NCBI RefSeq assembly: GCF_027925445.1
Contig: NZ_AP027149.1
Location: 2,802,501 to 2,866,500 of the forward strand
Length of the DNA: 64,000 bases
Direction: 5' to 3'
Source: Methylocystis bryophila
GTDB lineage: Bacteria > Pseudomonadota > Alphaproteobacteria > Rhizobiales > Beijerinckiaceae
The notes under the pieces are model-generated. The model was not told the DNA's origin, ran no database searches, and was given only the letters and a program-made list of their open reading frames with translations. Shown piece by piece: positions 25,078 to 32,924 of this stretch. Made by a program: the position numbers and the translations under genes. Position 1 is the stretch's first letter. Every line of letters starts with the position of its first letter.

Positions 25078-26040
25078 TTACATGTAAGAGGGGTCGATCC
25101 GTTTCGCCGCCTCGATGAGCCCGCGGACGGAAGCGACCGATTTCTCAAACATGGCGCGTTCCTCTGCGTCGAGCTCGATCTCGAGCACGCGCTCCACGCC
25201 TTTCTCGCCGATCACAACGGGCACGCCGGCATAGACTCCGTCCACGCCATATTGGTTCGAGAGATAGGCGGCGCAAGGAAGAACGCGACGCTTGTCCTTC
25301 AAATGGCTCTCCGCCATCTCTATCGCCGCCGTCGCGGGCGCATAGAAGGCCGAGCCCGTCTTCAGCAGGGAGACGATCTCGCCGCCGCCCTTCCGCGTGC
25401 GGTCGACGATCGCGTCGATCCGCTCCTTCGTCGTCCAGCCGAGCCTGATCGCCTCGGGCAGGGGGACGCCGGCGACGCTGGAATAGCGGATGGAGGGGAC
25501 CATGTCGTCGCCGTGGCCGCCGAGAACGAAGGCGGCGACGTCCTGGACCGAAACCTTGAACTCCTCGGCGAGAAAGAGCCGAAAGCGCGCGGTGTCGAGC
25601 ACGCCGGCCATGCCGACCACACGGTGCGTCGGCAGGCCGGATCGCTTCTGCAGCGCCCAAACCATCGCGTCGAGGGGATTGGTGATGCAGATCACGAAGG
25701 CGTTTGGCGCATATTGGCCGATGCCGTCGGCGACCTTCGAGGTGATGCCGAGATTGACCGAGAGGAGATCGTCGCGGCTCATGCCCGGCTGACGGGGCAC
25801 GCCGGCCGTGACAATCACAACGTCGGCGCCCTCGATCGCGGAATATTCCTGCGTGCCGCAAAGCCGCGAATCGGAGCCCGAGATCGGTCCCGCTTGGGCG
25901 AGGTCGAGAGCTTTGCCCTGAGGAACGCCGGCGACGATGTCGAAAAGGACGACGTCGCCCAATTCCTTCAAGCTTGCGAGATGCGCGAGCGCGCCGCCGA
26001 TATTACCCGCTCCGATGAGTGCAATCTTCTTGCGCGACAT
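25078..26040 (-). CDS. mdh: Malate dehydrogenase
   Basis: The NAD-dependent enzyme interconverts malate and oxaloacetate in the TCA cycle and, in methylotrophs, in the serine cycle together with glyA and ppc found elsewhere in the window. It is of the LDH-like type: GAGNIGGALAHLA (residues 8-20) binds NAD; VIVTAGVPRQPGMSRDDLL carries the two substrate-binding Arg residues; ITNPLDAMVW lies near 117; VVGMAGVLDTARF near 146; and VLGGHGDDMVP with the catalytic His near 172. The frame is open up to 26187, but the ATG at 26040 behind GGGGAAGGGAA gives the normal 320 residues. Confidence 0.97.
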   Translation of the reverse strand: MSRKKIALIGAGNIGGALAHLASLKELGDVVLFDIVAGVPQGKALDLAQAGPISGSDSRLCGTQEYSAIEGADVVIVTAGVPRQPGMSRDDLLSVNLGITSKVADGIGQYAPNAFVICITNPLDAMVWALQKRSGLPTHRVVGMAGVLDTARFRLFLAEEFKVSVQDVAAFVLGGHGDDMVPSIRYSSVAGVPLPEAIRLGWTTKERIDAIVDRTRKGGGEIVSLLKTGSAFYAPATAAIEMAESHLKDKRRVLPCAAYLSNQYGVDGVYAGVPVVIGEKGVERVLEIELDAEERAMFEKSVASVRGLIEAAKRIDPSYM

Positions 26041-26239
26041 TTCCCTTCCCCTCAATTTTTTATCTAAAACTGCTAGCCTGCTTTGAGTGCTGAGGGAAGC
26101 AGCAATCCGCGCTTGCCCCCGCGGCGCGGCGACTGGGCCGGCGGATGTGAGCGCGTTGCGAAACGCTATGGACAGGGCCATTCGCATTTGTTATCTCGCC
26201 CCTCTGTTCCGAGAGGGCGCGCCTAGCGTCTGCGCGGAC

Positions 26240-26315
<76 letters not shown>

Positions 26316-26351
26316 TCGCGCGGCGGCTCGCGAATAGCGGAACGCCAAGGC

Positions 26352-26428
26352 GCCGCCATAGCTCAGTTGGTTAGAGCACCAGATTGTGGATCTGGGGGTC
26401 CCCCGTTCGAGCCGGGGTGGCGGTACCA
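26352..26428 (+). tRNA. tRNA-His (anticodon GTG), alphaproteobacterial type lacking G-1
   Basis: The acceptor GCCGCCA faces TGGCGGT with a G1-T72 wobble and A73, then encoded CCA. The anticodon loop TTGTGGA carries GTG. The base before position 1 is C, so the extra 5' G found in almost all tRNA-His is not encoded. Loss of this feature is known in a clade of alphaproteobacteria. Confidence 0.95.
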
Positions 26429-26466
26429 CCGAAATCCAAAAGACAAAATCTCTCAGGGATTTCCCC

Positions 26467-26988
26467 ATGATCGGCTTCGAGAGGCCTAGCCGCGCCGGCC
26501 ACAGAGAAAGCTCACGGCTCATTGTCTTCATCTTGGCTGTCGTGTGCGCGCCAATGACTGCGTTCTCCGCGTCGGCGTCGGACGATCCCGCTTCCTCCTG
26601 CGCATCCGTTGGAACCGACGATCGCGTGAGGCCGATTACGGCCGGCCTCGTCGCCCCGGCGATTCGACTGTTCGGAATGCAAGGGCAGAGCGACGAAGCG
26701 CGCTCGATGCAGGAGAGCACGGTCTATCGCTGCATGCGCAGCGCGGTCTGGCTCTGCAATCACGGCGCAAACTTGACCTGCGCCAAGGCGGACACGCGTC
26801 TTTCGATCCCGAGCGTCACAGCCTTCTGCCAGCAAAATCCGAACGAAGCCTTCGTGCCCATGGTTGTCACGGGTCACGACGTCAACCATTCTTGGGGTTG
26901 CGTACGCGGGCAGGCGCGGGTCAAAGAGACAGAAGAACTCGATGAGCGCGGCTTTATCGCCGATCAATGGAAGCGCCTTGCTCCTTGA
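26467..26988 (+). CDS. Exported cysteine-rich protein of unknown function
   Basis: 173 residues, starting at an ATG after AGGGAT. A signal peptide spans about residues 1-38 (IVFILAVVCAPMTAFSASA). The mature part has seven or so cysteines (SCASV, YRCMRSAVWLCNHG, LTCAKA, FCQQN, GCVRG), enough for disulfides in the periplasm. The motif CNHGANLTCAKAD and the ending HDVNHSWGCVRG look conserved, but I do not recognise a named family. It lies 38 bases after tRNA-His and could be co-transcribed. Confidence 0.65.
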   Translation: MIGFERPSRAGHRESSRLIVFILAVVCAPMTAFSASASDDPASSCASVGTDDRVRPITAGLVAPAIRLFGMQGQSDEARSMQESTVYRCMRSAVWLCNHGANLTCAKADTRLSIPSVTAFCQQNPNEAFVPMVVTGHDVNHSWGCVRGQARVKETEELDERGFIADQWKRLAP

Positions 26989-27017
26989 GCAGAACAAGGC
27001 GCTTTTCGCCTGTGGGT

Positions 27018-27425
27018 TTAAGCGACGCCTTGGGCGTTGAGGAAGGGGCCGTAGCGCTTGTCGATGTTGGGAATGTGGCTCGTCAGCCAGTCGACGACGA
27101 AAGCCGCTGTCTCGCCGGTGACCTCAGCCTGGCCGGCATGGAATTTCTTTTGCAGATCGAGGCAGGTTGCGACGAGCTTGTCGTGCTCCTGCTTGTGGGA
27201 CGCCGTGTCCGGGTAGCCGAATTTGGAAAAATTCGCTTCCTCGGAAGCGAAATGCTCGGCGACTGTCGCGATCAACGCGTCCAGCGCCTTTCCGACCGCG
27301 GCGCGGTCCCCCGAACCCACCGCGTCGCCGAGCGCATTGACTTCGCGAAAGATTTCCTGATGTTCGGCGTCATGCGCCGAAACATTCGTCGCAAACTTTT
27401 CCTTGCTCCATTCGATCAAAGACAT
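27018..27425 (-). CDS. Bacteriohemerythrin
   Basis: A 135-residue single-domain oxygen-binding di-iron protein. The ligand pattern is complete: HDAEHQEIF, HFASEEANF, HKQEHDKLV and HIPNIDKRY. It starts at an ATG with GGGAGGG upstream. In a methane oxidiser such a protein can deliver oxygen to the membrane monooxygenase; that role is inferred from other methanotrophs, not shown here. A perfect TTGAT-N4-ATCAA box lies 108-121 bases upstream with a CATAGT -10 candidate (27506-27511) 21 bases past it, predicting oxygen-dependent control by an FNR/FixK-type activator. Confidence 0.93.
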   Translation of the reverse strand: MSLIEWSKEKFATNVSAHDAEHQEIFREVNALGDAVGSGDRAAVGKALDALIATVAEHFASEEANFSKFGYPDTASHKQEHDKLVATCLDLQKKFHAGQAEVTGETAAFVVDWLTSHIPNIDKRYGPFLNAQGVA

Positions 27426-27532
27426 GTACGCCCTCCCTCGAGCACGGTTGTGACCGCCAACGAGTCGCGCAATTAAGTATAATCTGCCACGCGCAGCGGC
27501 AAATTACTATGCTCCCGATTTTTCTATCGGCG

Positions 27533-27546
27533 TTGATTTCGATCAA
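27533..27546 (-). promoter_or_regulatory. Perfect FNR/FixK-type box upstream of bacteriohemerythrin
   Basis: TTGATTTCGATCAA fits TTGAT-N4-ATCAA exactly. On the minus strand it is followed after 21 bases by CATAGT, the arrangement of a class II activated promoter. Together with the box at 3610 it hints at a shared low-oxygen regulon. Confidence 0.75.
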
Positions 27547-27756
27547 CTTCGAGGGGAGACCAATTGACGCAGCCATTTATTTCTGCGTCTGGAGCGCGAC
27601 CCGAGCCTCAGCGCCCGCAGCGCGGCGAGTTAGGGCAGGGGCTTCGGCAGAGGAAAGCCGACGCTTGGGCTGGCACCCATGACTGGCGCGTCTCCTGCTC
27701 GAAAGGAACCGCTCGAGCGATGAGCCATCGCGCCGAACCAAAAGGTCGAGGCGAAT

Positions 27757-27793
27757 TTCGCAAAAGCCTGTCAACTTTTGCAAAATTCCGTCT
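27757..27793 (-). repeat. Intergenic repeat C, copy 2
   Basis: Read on the minus strand it contains AAAGTTGACAGGCTTTTGCG, the same core as 11550-11576. It overlaps the stop of the L,D-transpeptidase gene, where it may act in transcript ending. Confidence 0.5.
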
Positions 27794-28520
27794 ACGCCGG
27801 CAGGATGAGCACCTTCGACTTGATCGGCGTCCGCGCATAGAGGTGGATCATGTCCTGGCTGAGGAGGCCGGTGCAGCCGCTCGTCACGCCGGTCCCGATC
27901 GTATCGGGGTCGCTGGTGCTGTAGATCGTGCAGACCGTGTAGCGCCCGTTCTGATAGAGATAGAGCACGCGGGCGCCGAGCGGATTCTCCAGGCCTCCAG
28001 GCATTCCGCGGGCATATTTGCGCGCCTCCGGCTGGCGCGCGATCATCTCCTTGGGCGGCGTCCAGGTAGGCCACTCGGCCTTGCGCCCCACATAAGCTTC
28101 ACCGCTCCACAGGAACCCGGGACGACTGACATTGGCCCCGTAGCGTGTGGCGTTTCCGTCGCCGTCGATGCGGTAAACATAGTAATTGGCGGGATCGATG
28201 ATGATCGTGCCAGGCGCTTCCTTGCTCTCGTAGCGCACCGTCCGGCGAAAATATCTGGGATCGACCTTCTTGAGATCGACCGCCGGGATCGGGAATTTTT
28301 CGTTGGGCACCGGCCCGTAAAGCGCCGCGATCTCGGGCGGGATCATGGCGTCAGTCGTCGCGCAGCCGGTAAGCCCCAGCGCGCCGAGACCAGCGGCGGA
28401 GCCGAGCAGAAAGGACCGGCGGTCTATATGCCCTGAGCAGAGCCCAAGCCGCGCCTGTTCGTTTTGTTCGTCGGCGTCGGCAATCCTAGCGTCCATGATC
28501 ATGATTTTGAAGCTTCCCAT
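27792..28520 (-). CDS. L,D-transpeptidase, lipoprotein/Tat-type export
   Basis: A YkuD-type peptidoglycan cross-linking enzyme. From ATG 28520 the product has 242 residues. A twin-arginine-like signal DRRSFLLGSAAGLGALGLTGC ends in a lipobox Cys, so it is probably a periplasmic lipoprotein. The catalytic region shows NPLGARVLYLY, then a His-free variable part and SGCTGLLSQDMIHLY, the Ser-x-Gly-Cys motif with the nucleophilic Cys. The frame extends to 28667; the start at 28520 has ACAGGAC upstream, and ATGs at 28502 and 28496 are alternatives. Confidence 0.88.
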   Translation of the reverse strand: MGSFKIMIMDARIADADEQNEQARLGLCSGHIDRRSFLLGSAAGLGALGLTGCATTDAMIPPEIAALYGPVPNEKFPIPAVDLKKVDPRYFRRTVRYESKEAPGTIIIDPANYYVYRIDGDGNATRYGANVSRPGFLWSGEAYVGRKAEWPTWTPPKEMIARQPEARKYARGMPGGLENPLGARVLYLYQNGRYTVCTIYSTSDPDTIGTGVTSGCTGLLSQDMIHLYARTPIKSKVLILPA

Positions 28521-28941
28521 GTCCTGTGGCCCGGCCAGAGAATATTCCGGCAAAAACCCTAACGCTTTTGTTGAGCTGCTATCGCTGTCACGCGGCTCGC
28601 TTTGCGCGCTCGGGTCGCGCGGCGCGGAACTCATTAAAGTCCAGGCGGCCTCGCATGCTCGCTTCAAGAATAATATGTAGATCGCGGCATTTTTCGGGTC
28701 ATCGGCGGGGCTTTCTGTGGCTGCGATTGAACCCGTGCGCGTTCGGGAATGAGCGTCGGCTTTGACGCCGATCGTTCCGAGCGATTGATCACCAACGGCG
28801 AGCTATCCTGCGATTTTGCCTGCATCCAGGAAATCACAATAGTCGCCGGCGCAAAGCTTGACCTTGCGAGGGGCGCACCCATTTGAGCGGGCAGCGTCGC
28901 TTTCGCGCGCCCGGGAGATTTCCGGTGAAGGGGGGTTGCCA
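28521..28941. other. 421-base spacer, no supportable gene
   Basis: It lies between the divergent L,D-transpeptidase and MAPEG genes. Short frames exist but none is gene-like. A GATTGATCACCAA word near 28784 resembles half an FNR site only. Confidence 0.4.
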
Positions 28942-29340
28942 ATGACTGCATTGCAATGGCTCGCCGCGACGGCGCTTCTGACAGCGCTGCTCACTCTGCC
29001 TTATGTGCTCGGTCGCATCGGGGCCGTCGGTCTGATGGGCGCGATGGCGAACCCGACTCCGGAACTCGAGGCTGGGGAGCCGTCTTGGGTGAGGCGCGGT
29101 AAGGCGGCGCATTATAATGCGGTGGAGAATCTCGTCGTTTTTGCAACGCTCGTTCTCGTTGCGCAGGCTTCGGGCGTCGCCGGGCGCCCGATCGTGGTCT
29201 ACGCCGCGGCGATCTACTTCTTTGCGCGGCTCGCCCACTACCTGGTGTATGCGCTCGGGATTCCCGGCCTGCGAACGCTGACCTGGGCCGCTGGCTTCGT
29301 CGCGACGCTCATGGTGGCCTGGGCGATATTCGCTGGGTAG
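28942..29340 (+). CDS. MAPEG-family membrane protein
   Basis: 132 residues with four hydrophobic helices, the MAPEG layout. The helix-1/2 loop carries RGKAAHYNAVENLVVFATLVL, where the Asn/Glu/Asn pattern near the start of helix 2 is family-typical, and FFARLAHYLVYALGIPGLRTLTW follows near residues 90-112. GGGGGG precedes the ATG at 28942. Members include membrane glutathione transferases; the substrate is unknown. It is the second MAPEG protein in the window after the partial one at 1-295. Confidence 0.85.
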   Translation: MTALQWLAATALLTALLTLPYVLGRIGAVGLMGAMANPTPELEAGEPSWVRRGKAAHYNAVENLVVFATLVLVAQASGVAGRPIVVYAAAIYFFARLAHYLVYALGIPGLRTLTWAAGFVATLMVAWAIFAG

Positions 29341-29368
29341 CCCGTCCGCAATTTCCCGTCCGGCTCGC

Positions 29369-29488
29369 CTAATAGGGCCGGGTCGGGTGGTAGTCGGCGT
29401 CTGTGCGCCTCACCTCATAAGCGAAGGGAATCATTGCCACCACGAACATCAAGACCCCCAGGATTATGATCGCCAATCGATAGTTCAT
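29369..29488 (-). CDS. 39-residue single-span membrane peptide
   Basis: AGGGGAAGAG stands before the ATG. Residues 4-23 form one hydrophobic helix (RLAIIILGVLMFVVAMIPFA), followed by a hydrophilic tail EVRRTDADYHPTRPY. Good ribosome site and clean topology make it likely real. Function unknown. Confidence 0.6.
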   Translation of the reverse strand: MNYRLAIIILGVLMFVVAMIPFAYEVRRTDADYHPTRPY

Positions 29489-29682
29489 GGCTCTTCCCCT
29501 TTTCTCTCGAATTGTGAAGCGAGCGCCTGCCGGCATTCTAGCGCGTCTCGTTGTTAGCTGCATTCCGGCAAGCGGCCCGACGCCTGCGCCGGCGGACCTC
29601 CAAAAGCTGGGGGGCGATGCGGATCGATCGCCTCCCGACGCCGCTCTCGGCGATCGAAAAGCGCTCGATCCAAATCCAAAGC

Positions 29683-29736
29683 TTAGAGCCTGTTCTGACC
29701 GGAAAACCGCTTCGCGCCTTCCGGGACATGCTCTAA
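29683..29736. repeat. Intergenic repeat B (Rhizobiales GAGCATG type)
   Basis: The unit is bounded by TTAGAGC...GCTCTAA, and its minus strand reads GAGCATGTCCCGGAAGG, then CGAAGCGGTTTTCCGG. This resembles a palindromic element that is very frequent between genes in Rhizobiales genomes. A fragment (CTCTAGGAGCATGTC) follows repeat A at 45151. Confidence 0.6.
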
Positions 29737-29743
29737 GTCGCCC

Positions 29744-30169
29744 TCACTCGAACACGACCTGCGCCAGAGTGACCGCGCGGCTGAAGGGTTCGTCGGGGAG
29801 ATAGCAGAGCGGGTTCATCGAGACCGGCGCCTCCTGGCAATGCCGGTGCGCGAGCGTCCAATGATAGCCGGCGGCCTTCATGCATCCCACAATGTGGTCC
29901 TGGATCACATGGGTCGTATCGCGTCCGCGCGCTTGCGGGTGAGCGCTTTCGCCCTCGAGCTCGCAAGCCGAAGTCTGGATCTGCTGCGCCTTGTAGAAGG
30001 AGGAGCTGGAGCCCGCGAGCATGGCCTCGCCGCCGGCGCCGAGGAGGAGGCCAATGATGATGGCGAGGCTCGCTTGCAGGCTGTTCGAGAAAACGAGTTT
30101 TGCGCCGAGGAAGTAGAGTCCTCCGAAGGCGGTCAGAAGGCAGGCGACGAAGACGAAGATGAGGATCAT
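29744..30169 (-). CDS. Two-span membrane protein with cysteine-containing tail
   Basis: 141 residues behind AAGGGAGAGTCCC. Two hydrophobic helices (residues 2-22 and 33-53) are followed by a soluble domain with four cysteines (TSACE, VGCMKAAGYHW, HRHCQEAP, NPLCYLPD), probably periplasmic and disulfide-bonded. No family recognised. It lies 81 bases downstream of the Crp/Fnr regulator on the same strand and may be in its transcript. Confidence 0.65.
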   Translation of the reverse strand: MILIFVFVACLLTAFGGLYFLGAKLVFSNSLQASLAIIIGLLLGAGGEAMLAGSSSSFYKAQQIQTSACELEGESAHPQARGRDTTHVIQDHIVGCMKAAGYHWTLAHRHCQEAPVSMNPLCYLPDEPFSRAVTLAQVVFE

Positions 30170-30250
30170 GGGACTCTCCCTTGGCGGGCCGACTCCCTGT
30201 CGGCTCTGCTGGGAGCCATCTGGTCATGCACTTAAATATGCGTCTGCGAT

Positions 30251-30925
30251 TTAGTCCCTATCGGCGAGCAACGCCTTGAGCGCGGTAGCGTCGACGATCT
30301 CCACAGCGCCACGCGATAGGCTGACCCAGCCCGCGCGCTCGAAATTGCGCAATGCGCGCCCCACCACCTCGCGCGCCGTTCCGAGGTCGGCGGCGAGCGC
30401 GTGCTGGGTCGTCTCGATATGGCCCTCCGACTTGAGAATAGCGAGAAGCCGCTCGGCGAGGCGCACGTCAATGCGCGTGCAGACAATGTCTTCGATACGG
30501 GCCATCAGGGTCGCGATGCGCTGGCTGTACCCGCTGAAGACGAAGGCGCGAAACTGCGCGGACTCGCCCATCATGCGCTCGAAAGCCGACGGCCTCAGCG
30601 CATAGGCGACAACCTCGGTTTCGGCGATCGCCTCGGCGGTGTATTCCTCGCCCGTGAGCAGCCCCGCGATGCTGAGGATACAGGTTTCATGCGCGGAGAC
30701 GCGATAGAGCACGATCTCGCGGCCCGTGCAGGTGATTTTCTGAACGCGGATGCTTCCCGAAACGACCAAGGGGAACTGGGCAGCCGTGTCGCCCGGACGA
30801 AAGGCGGTTGCGCCGGGCGGCAAAAGGATTCGCGTCGCCGAGGCTTTCAGCAGCGCTTTTGCCGAAGGGTCCATGCCGCGTAGCGCCGGCATGGCCTCGA
30901 TCCAATCCATCGCGGGCGTCTGCAT
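30251..30925 (-). CDS. Crp/Fnr-family transcriptional regulator
   Basis: 224 residues: a cyclic-nucleotide-like sensor domain (about 15-130, with FPLVVSGSIRVQK and GREIVLYRVSAHETC), a dimer helix, and a C-terminal Crp-type helix-turn-helix (LAADLGTAREVVGRALRNFE). The N-terminal Cys cluster of true FNR is absent; the Cys residues present (TCTG, TCIL, VCTR) do not form that pattern, so oxygen sensing by an Fe-S cluster is unlikely or indirect. The recognition helix keeps Glu and Arg in the E-x(3)-R spacing used by FNR/FixK proteins to read TTGAT, so it could bind the boxes at 3610 and 27533. The start could also be the ATG at 30910. Confidence 0.88.
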   Translation of the reverse strand: MQTPAMDWIEAMPALRGMDPSAKALLKASATRILLPPGATAFRPGDTAAQFPLVVSGSIRVQKITCTGREIVLYRVSAHETCILSIAGLLTGEEYTAEAIAETEVVAYALRPSAFERMMGESAQFRAFVFSGYSQRIATLMARIEDIVCTRIDVRLAERLLAILKSEGHIETTQHALAADLGTAREVVGRALRNFERAGWVSLSRGAVEIVDATALKALLADRD

Positions 30926-31403
30926 GAGGCGTTCTCATCCAGGGTTACGCGGCGTTTACGAGGCTGGCCCGAACGCAGCGCGACCCAGCGTATAGACCCG
31001 AACAATCGTCAGGGTTAGCTTTCTCCCAATGGGTCGAAGCGCGCAACCGGCCTTGGGTCTCTGTTCGATCGGAGCGTCACGGAGGATCGGCTGCGGACGC
31101 TGGTGGTTTTCTTTATTTCGCCTCCCTTCGACTGGCGGCCTCGCGGCCTCGTCGGCCCTCAACAGGATCTTAACGCTGAGCCTCGAGGCGAGACGGTTGA
31201 GTCGGAGGCGCCGTCGCGTTAGCAAGGACGCGACAAAGTTCGCGGCGGGCGGCTCGCGACAGTGCGCCTCTCTCGCGGGCCGCCAAATGCGTCGCGGGCG
31301 ATTATTTCGATGGCGGCGCGCCGTTTGCCTGACGGCCAGCACATCGGGCCCTGAACGCGGCGACGCCTTGCCGCGCCCCCTGCGACGCACACGGGAAAAA
31401 ATC
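30926..31403. other. 478-base spacer, no supportable gene
   Basis: It separates the divergent Crp/Fnr and DUF3501 genes. Long open frames exist on both strands because of GC-rich composition, but they lack family features and good starts. Confidence 0.4.
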
Positions 31404-31997
31404 ATGACGCCGAGAAAACACAAGCTTGCCGCTTCCGACATTCTCGCCTGGCAGGACTATGCGCAGAGCCGGCCGGAGCATCGGCGCCGTCACGCCGAAA
31501 GGAAGCGCGACCGTCGCATCGAGGTTGGTCCTTATGTGACCTTCTATTTCGAAAACTTCGACACGATGTGGTTTCAGGTGCAGGAAATGATGCATATCGA
31601 GAAGGGCGGCGCGGAGCAGCTCGAGGGCGAGCTTGCCGCCTATAATCCGCTCATTCCTCAGGGCGACGAGCTTGCCGCGACCTTCATGATCGAGATCGAC
31701 GACCCGCTGCGTCGCGCGCGCGTGCTGGACGGGCTCGGCGGGATCGAGGAGACCTCCTTCTTCCAGATCGGATCGGAGAAGATCAAAGGTCTGCCCGAGG
31801 CCGACCAAGACCGCACCAGCGCGGAAGGGAAGGCGAGCGCGGTGCAATTCGTGCATTTTACTTTCACGCCGGCGCAGATCCAGGCCTTCAAGACGCCGAA
31901 TGCGCAGGTGATCCTCGGGCTCTCGCATCCGGGCTACAATCACATGGCGGTGCTGAACGAGTCGACGCGGGCGGCGCTGGCGGGGGATTTCGATTAA
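31404..31997 (+). CDS. DUF3501 family protein
   Basis: 197 residues with the family beginning HKLAASDILAWQDYAQSRPEHR and the blocks VGPYVTFYFENFDTMWFQVQEM and ELAAYNPLIPQGDELAATFMIE; the C-terminus contains FVHFTFTPAQ and GLSHPGYNHMAVLN. The frame is open from 31029, but only the ATG at 31404 (CACGGGAAAAA upstream) fits the family. The function is unknown. As I recall, DUF3501 genes often sit beside a rubrerythrin and a GlpC-like Fe-S gene; here those partners are at 15510-17365, so the trio is split by 14 kb. Confidence 0.85.
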   Translation: MTPRKHKLAASDILAWQDYAQSRPEHRRRHAERKRDRRIEVGPYVTFYFENFDTMWFQVQEMMHIEKGGAEQLEGELAAYNPLIPQGDELAATFMIEIDDPLRRARVLDGLGGIEETSFFQIGSEKIKGLPEADQDRTSAEGKASAVQFVHFTFTPAQIQAFKTPNAQVILGLSHPGYNHMAVLNESTRAALAGDFD

Positions 31998-32061
31998 GCC
32001 CCCCACTATTGATCCTGGCTCTGCAGGCCTTAGGATAAGGGCTTCAGCAAAGGACAAAGCC

Positions 32062-32295
32062 ATGCCCGAAGGCGCAAGGATTGTTCTCGATGCGCAAGTG
32101 CTCGTGGGAAAACCGATCGTGCGGGGAACGCGACTTTCCGTCGAGTTCGTCGTCGGTCTCCTGGCCGACGGCTGGAGCGAGACCGAGATCTTGCAGAATT
32201 ATCCGACTCTCTCGCGTGAGGACATCATCGCCTGCCTCGCCTATGCGCGCGACATCCTGAGCTCGGAGAAAATTTTTCTGTCCTCGAGCGCGTGA
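32062..32295 (+). CDS. DUF433 antitoxin-like protein
   Basis: 77 residues with the DUF433 signature: VGKPIVRGTRLSVEFVVGLLADGWSETEILQNYP followed by TREDI-like SREDIIACLAYARD. It is a small helix-turn-helix domain that serves as antitoxin to PIN-like proteins. The PIN-like partner follows 129 bases downstream, farther than usual, because such pairs normally overlap; the spacer shows no gene. Confidence 0.85.
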   Translation: MPEGARIVLDAQVLVGKPIVRGTRLSVEFVVGLLADGWSETEILQNYPTLSREDIIACLAYARDILSSEKIFLSSSA

Positions 32296-32424
32296 TCGGC
32301 GAGGCCCCAATCCCGCTCCCGCCAGAACGGCGACAGGGCGGCGGCGGTAATCTTTGCGCGCCCAAACTCGAAGCGCCGCCAGAGCGTCCGTCCCTCGGTC
32401 TTCGACGCAGTTCCGGAATGTAGG

Positions 32425-32787
32425 ATGCGCTTTCTGGCTGATGAGAACTTTCCGGGTCTCGCCGTGGCGGCTCTGCGTTCGGCGGGCCACGACGTCCTGT
32501 GGATTTGCGAAGCGTCTCCGGGCTCTAGCGATCAGCAAGTTCTCCAGACCGCCAGCGAGGAACGGCGCATTCTTCTCACCTTCGACAAAGACTTCGGTGA
32601 ATCGGCCTTCCGCGTCGGTGTGTCCATGAGTTCCGGCATCATTCTCTTTCGTCTCCCAACGCCGCCGGCGAGCCGTGTGGGGTCAATGCTCGCCTCGCGT
32701 ATCGCGGAGCGGCGCGACTGGGAAGGGCACTTTTCGGTTGTGGAGTCGGGCCGCGTGCGAATGCGCAAGCTGACTGCGCCTTCCTGA
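32425..32787 (+). CDS. DUF5615 PIN-like toxin
   Basis: 120 residues opening with MRFLADENFPGLAVAALRSAGHDV, the conserved Asp-Glu-Asn metal-site start of the DUF5615 Mut7-C/PIN-like fold, and ILLTFDKDFGE near residue 50 with further acidic ligands. A ribonuclease-like toxin role is inferred from the family and from the DUF433 gene upstream. GGAATGTAGG precedes the ATG. Confidence 0.85.
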   Translation: MRFLADENFPGLAVAALRSAGHDVLWICEASPGSSDQQVLQTASEERRILLTFDKDFGESAFRVGVSMSSGIILFRLPTPPASRVGSMLASRIAERRDWEGHFSVVESGRVRMRKLTAPS

Positions 32788-32924
32788 GCCCGCGCCCCGC
32801 GACCAACGGCTGCGGGTCGCCTCGACTTAGGCTCTTTTCCGCGCGGAAGGGGCGTGATAAGCGCTCGGCTCTCGCGCGCGCGCAGAAAGCGCCGGCGCAT
32901 TCTCCGCACCCGACACTGAGGAAA

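Noticed and set aside
30956..31441. Leftward open frame of about 160 codons opposite DUF3501 lead sequence
   Set aside because: Arg-rich, no conserved pattern, and it overlaps the true DUF3501 start.
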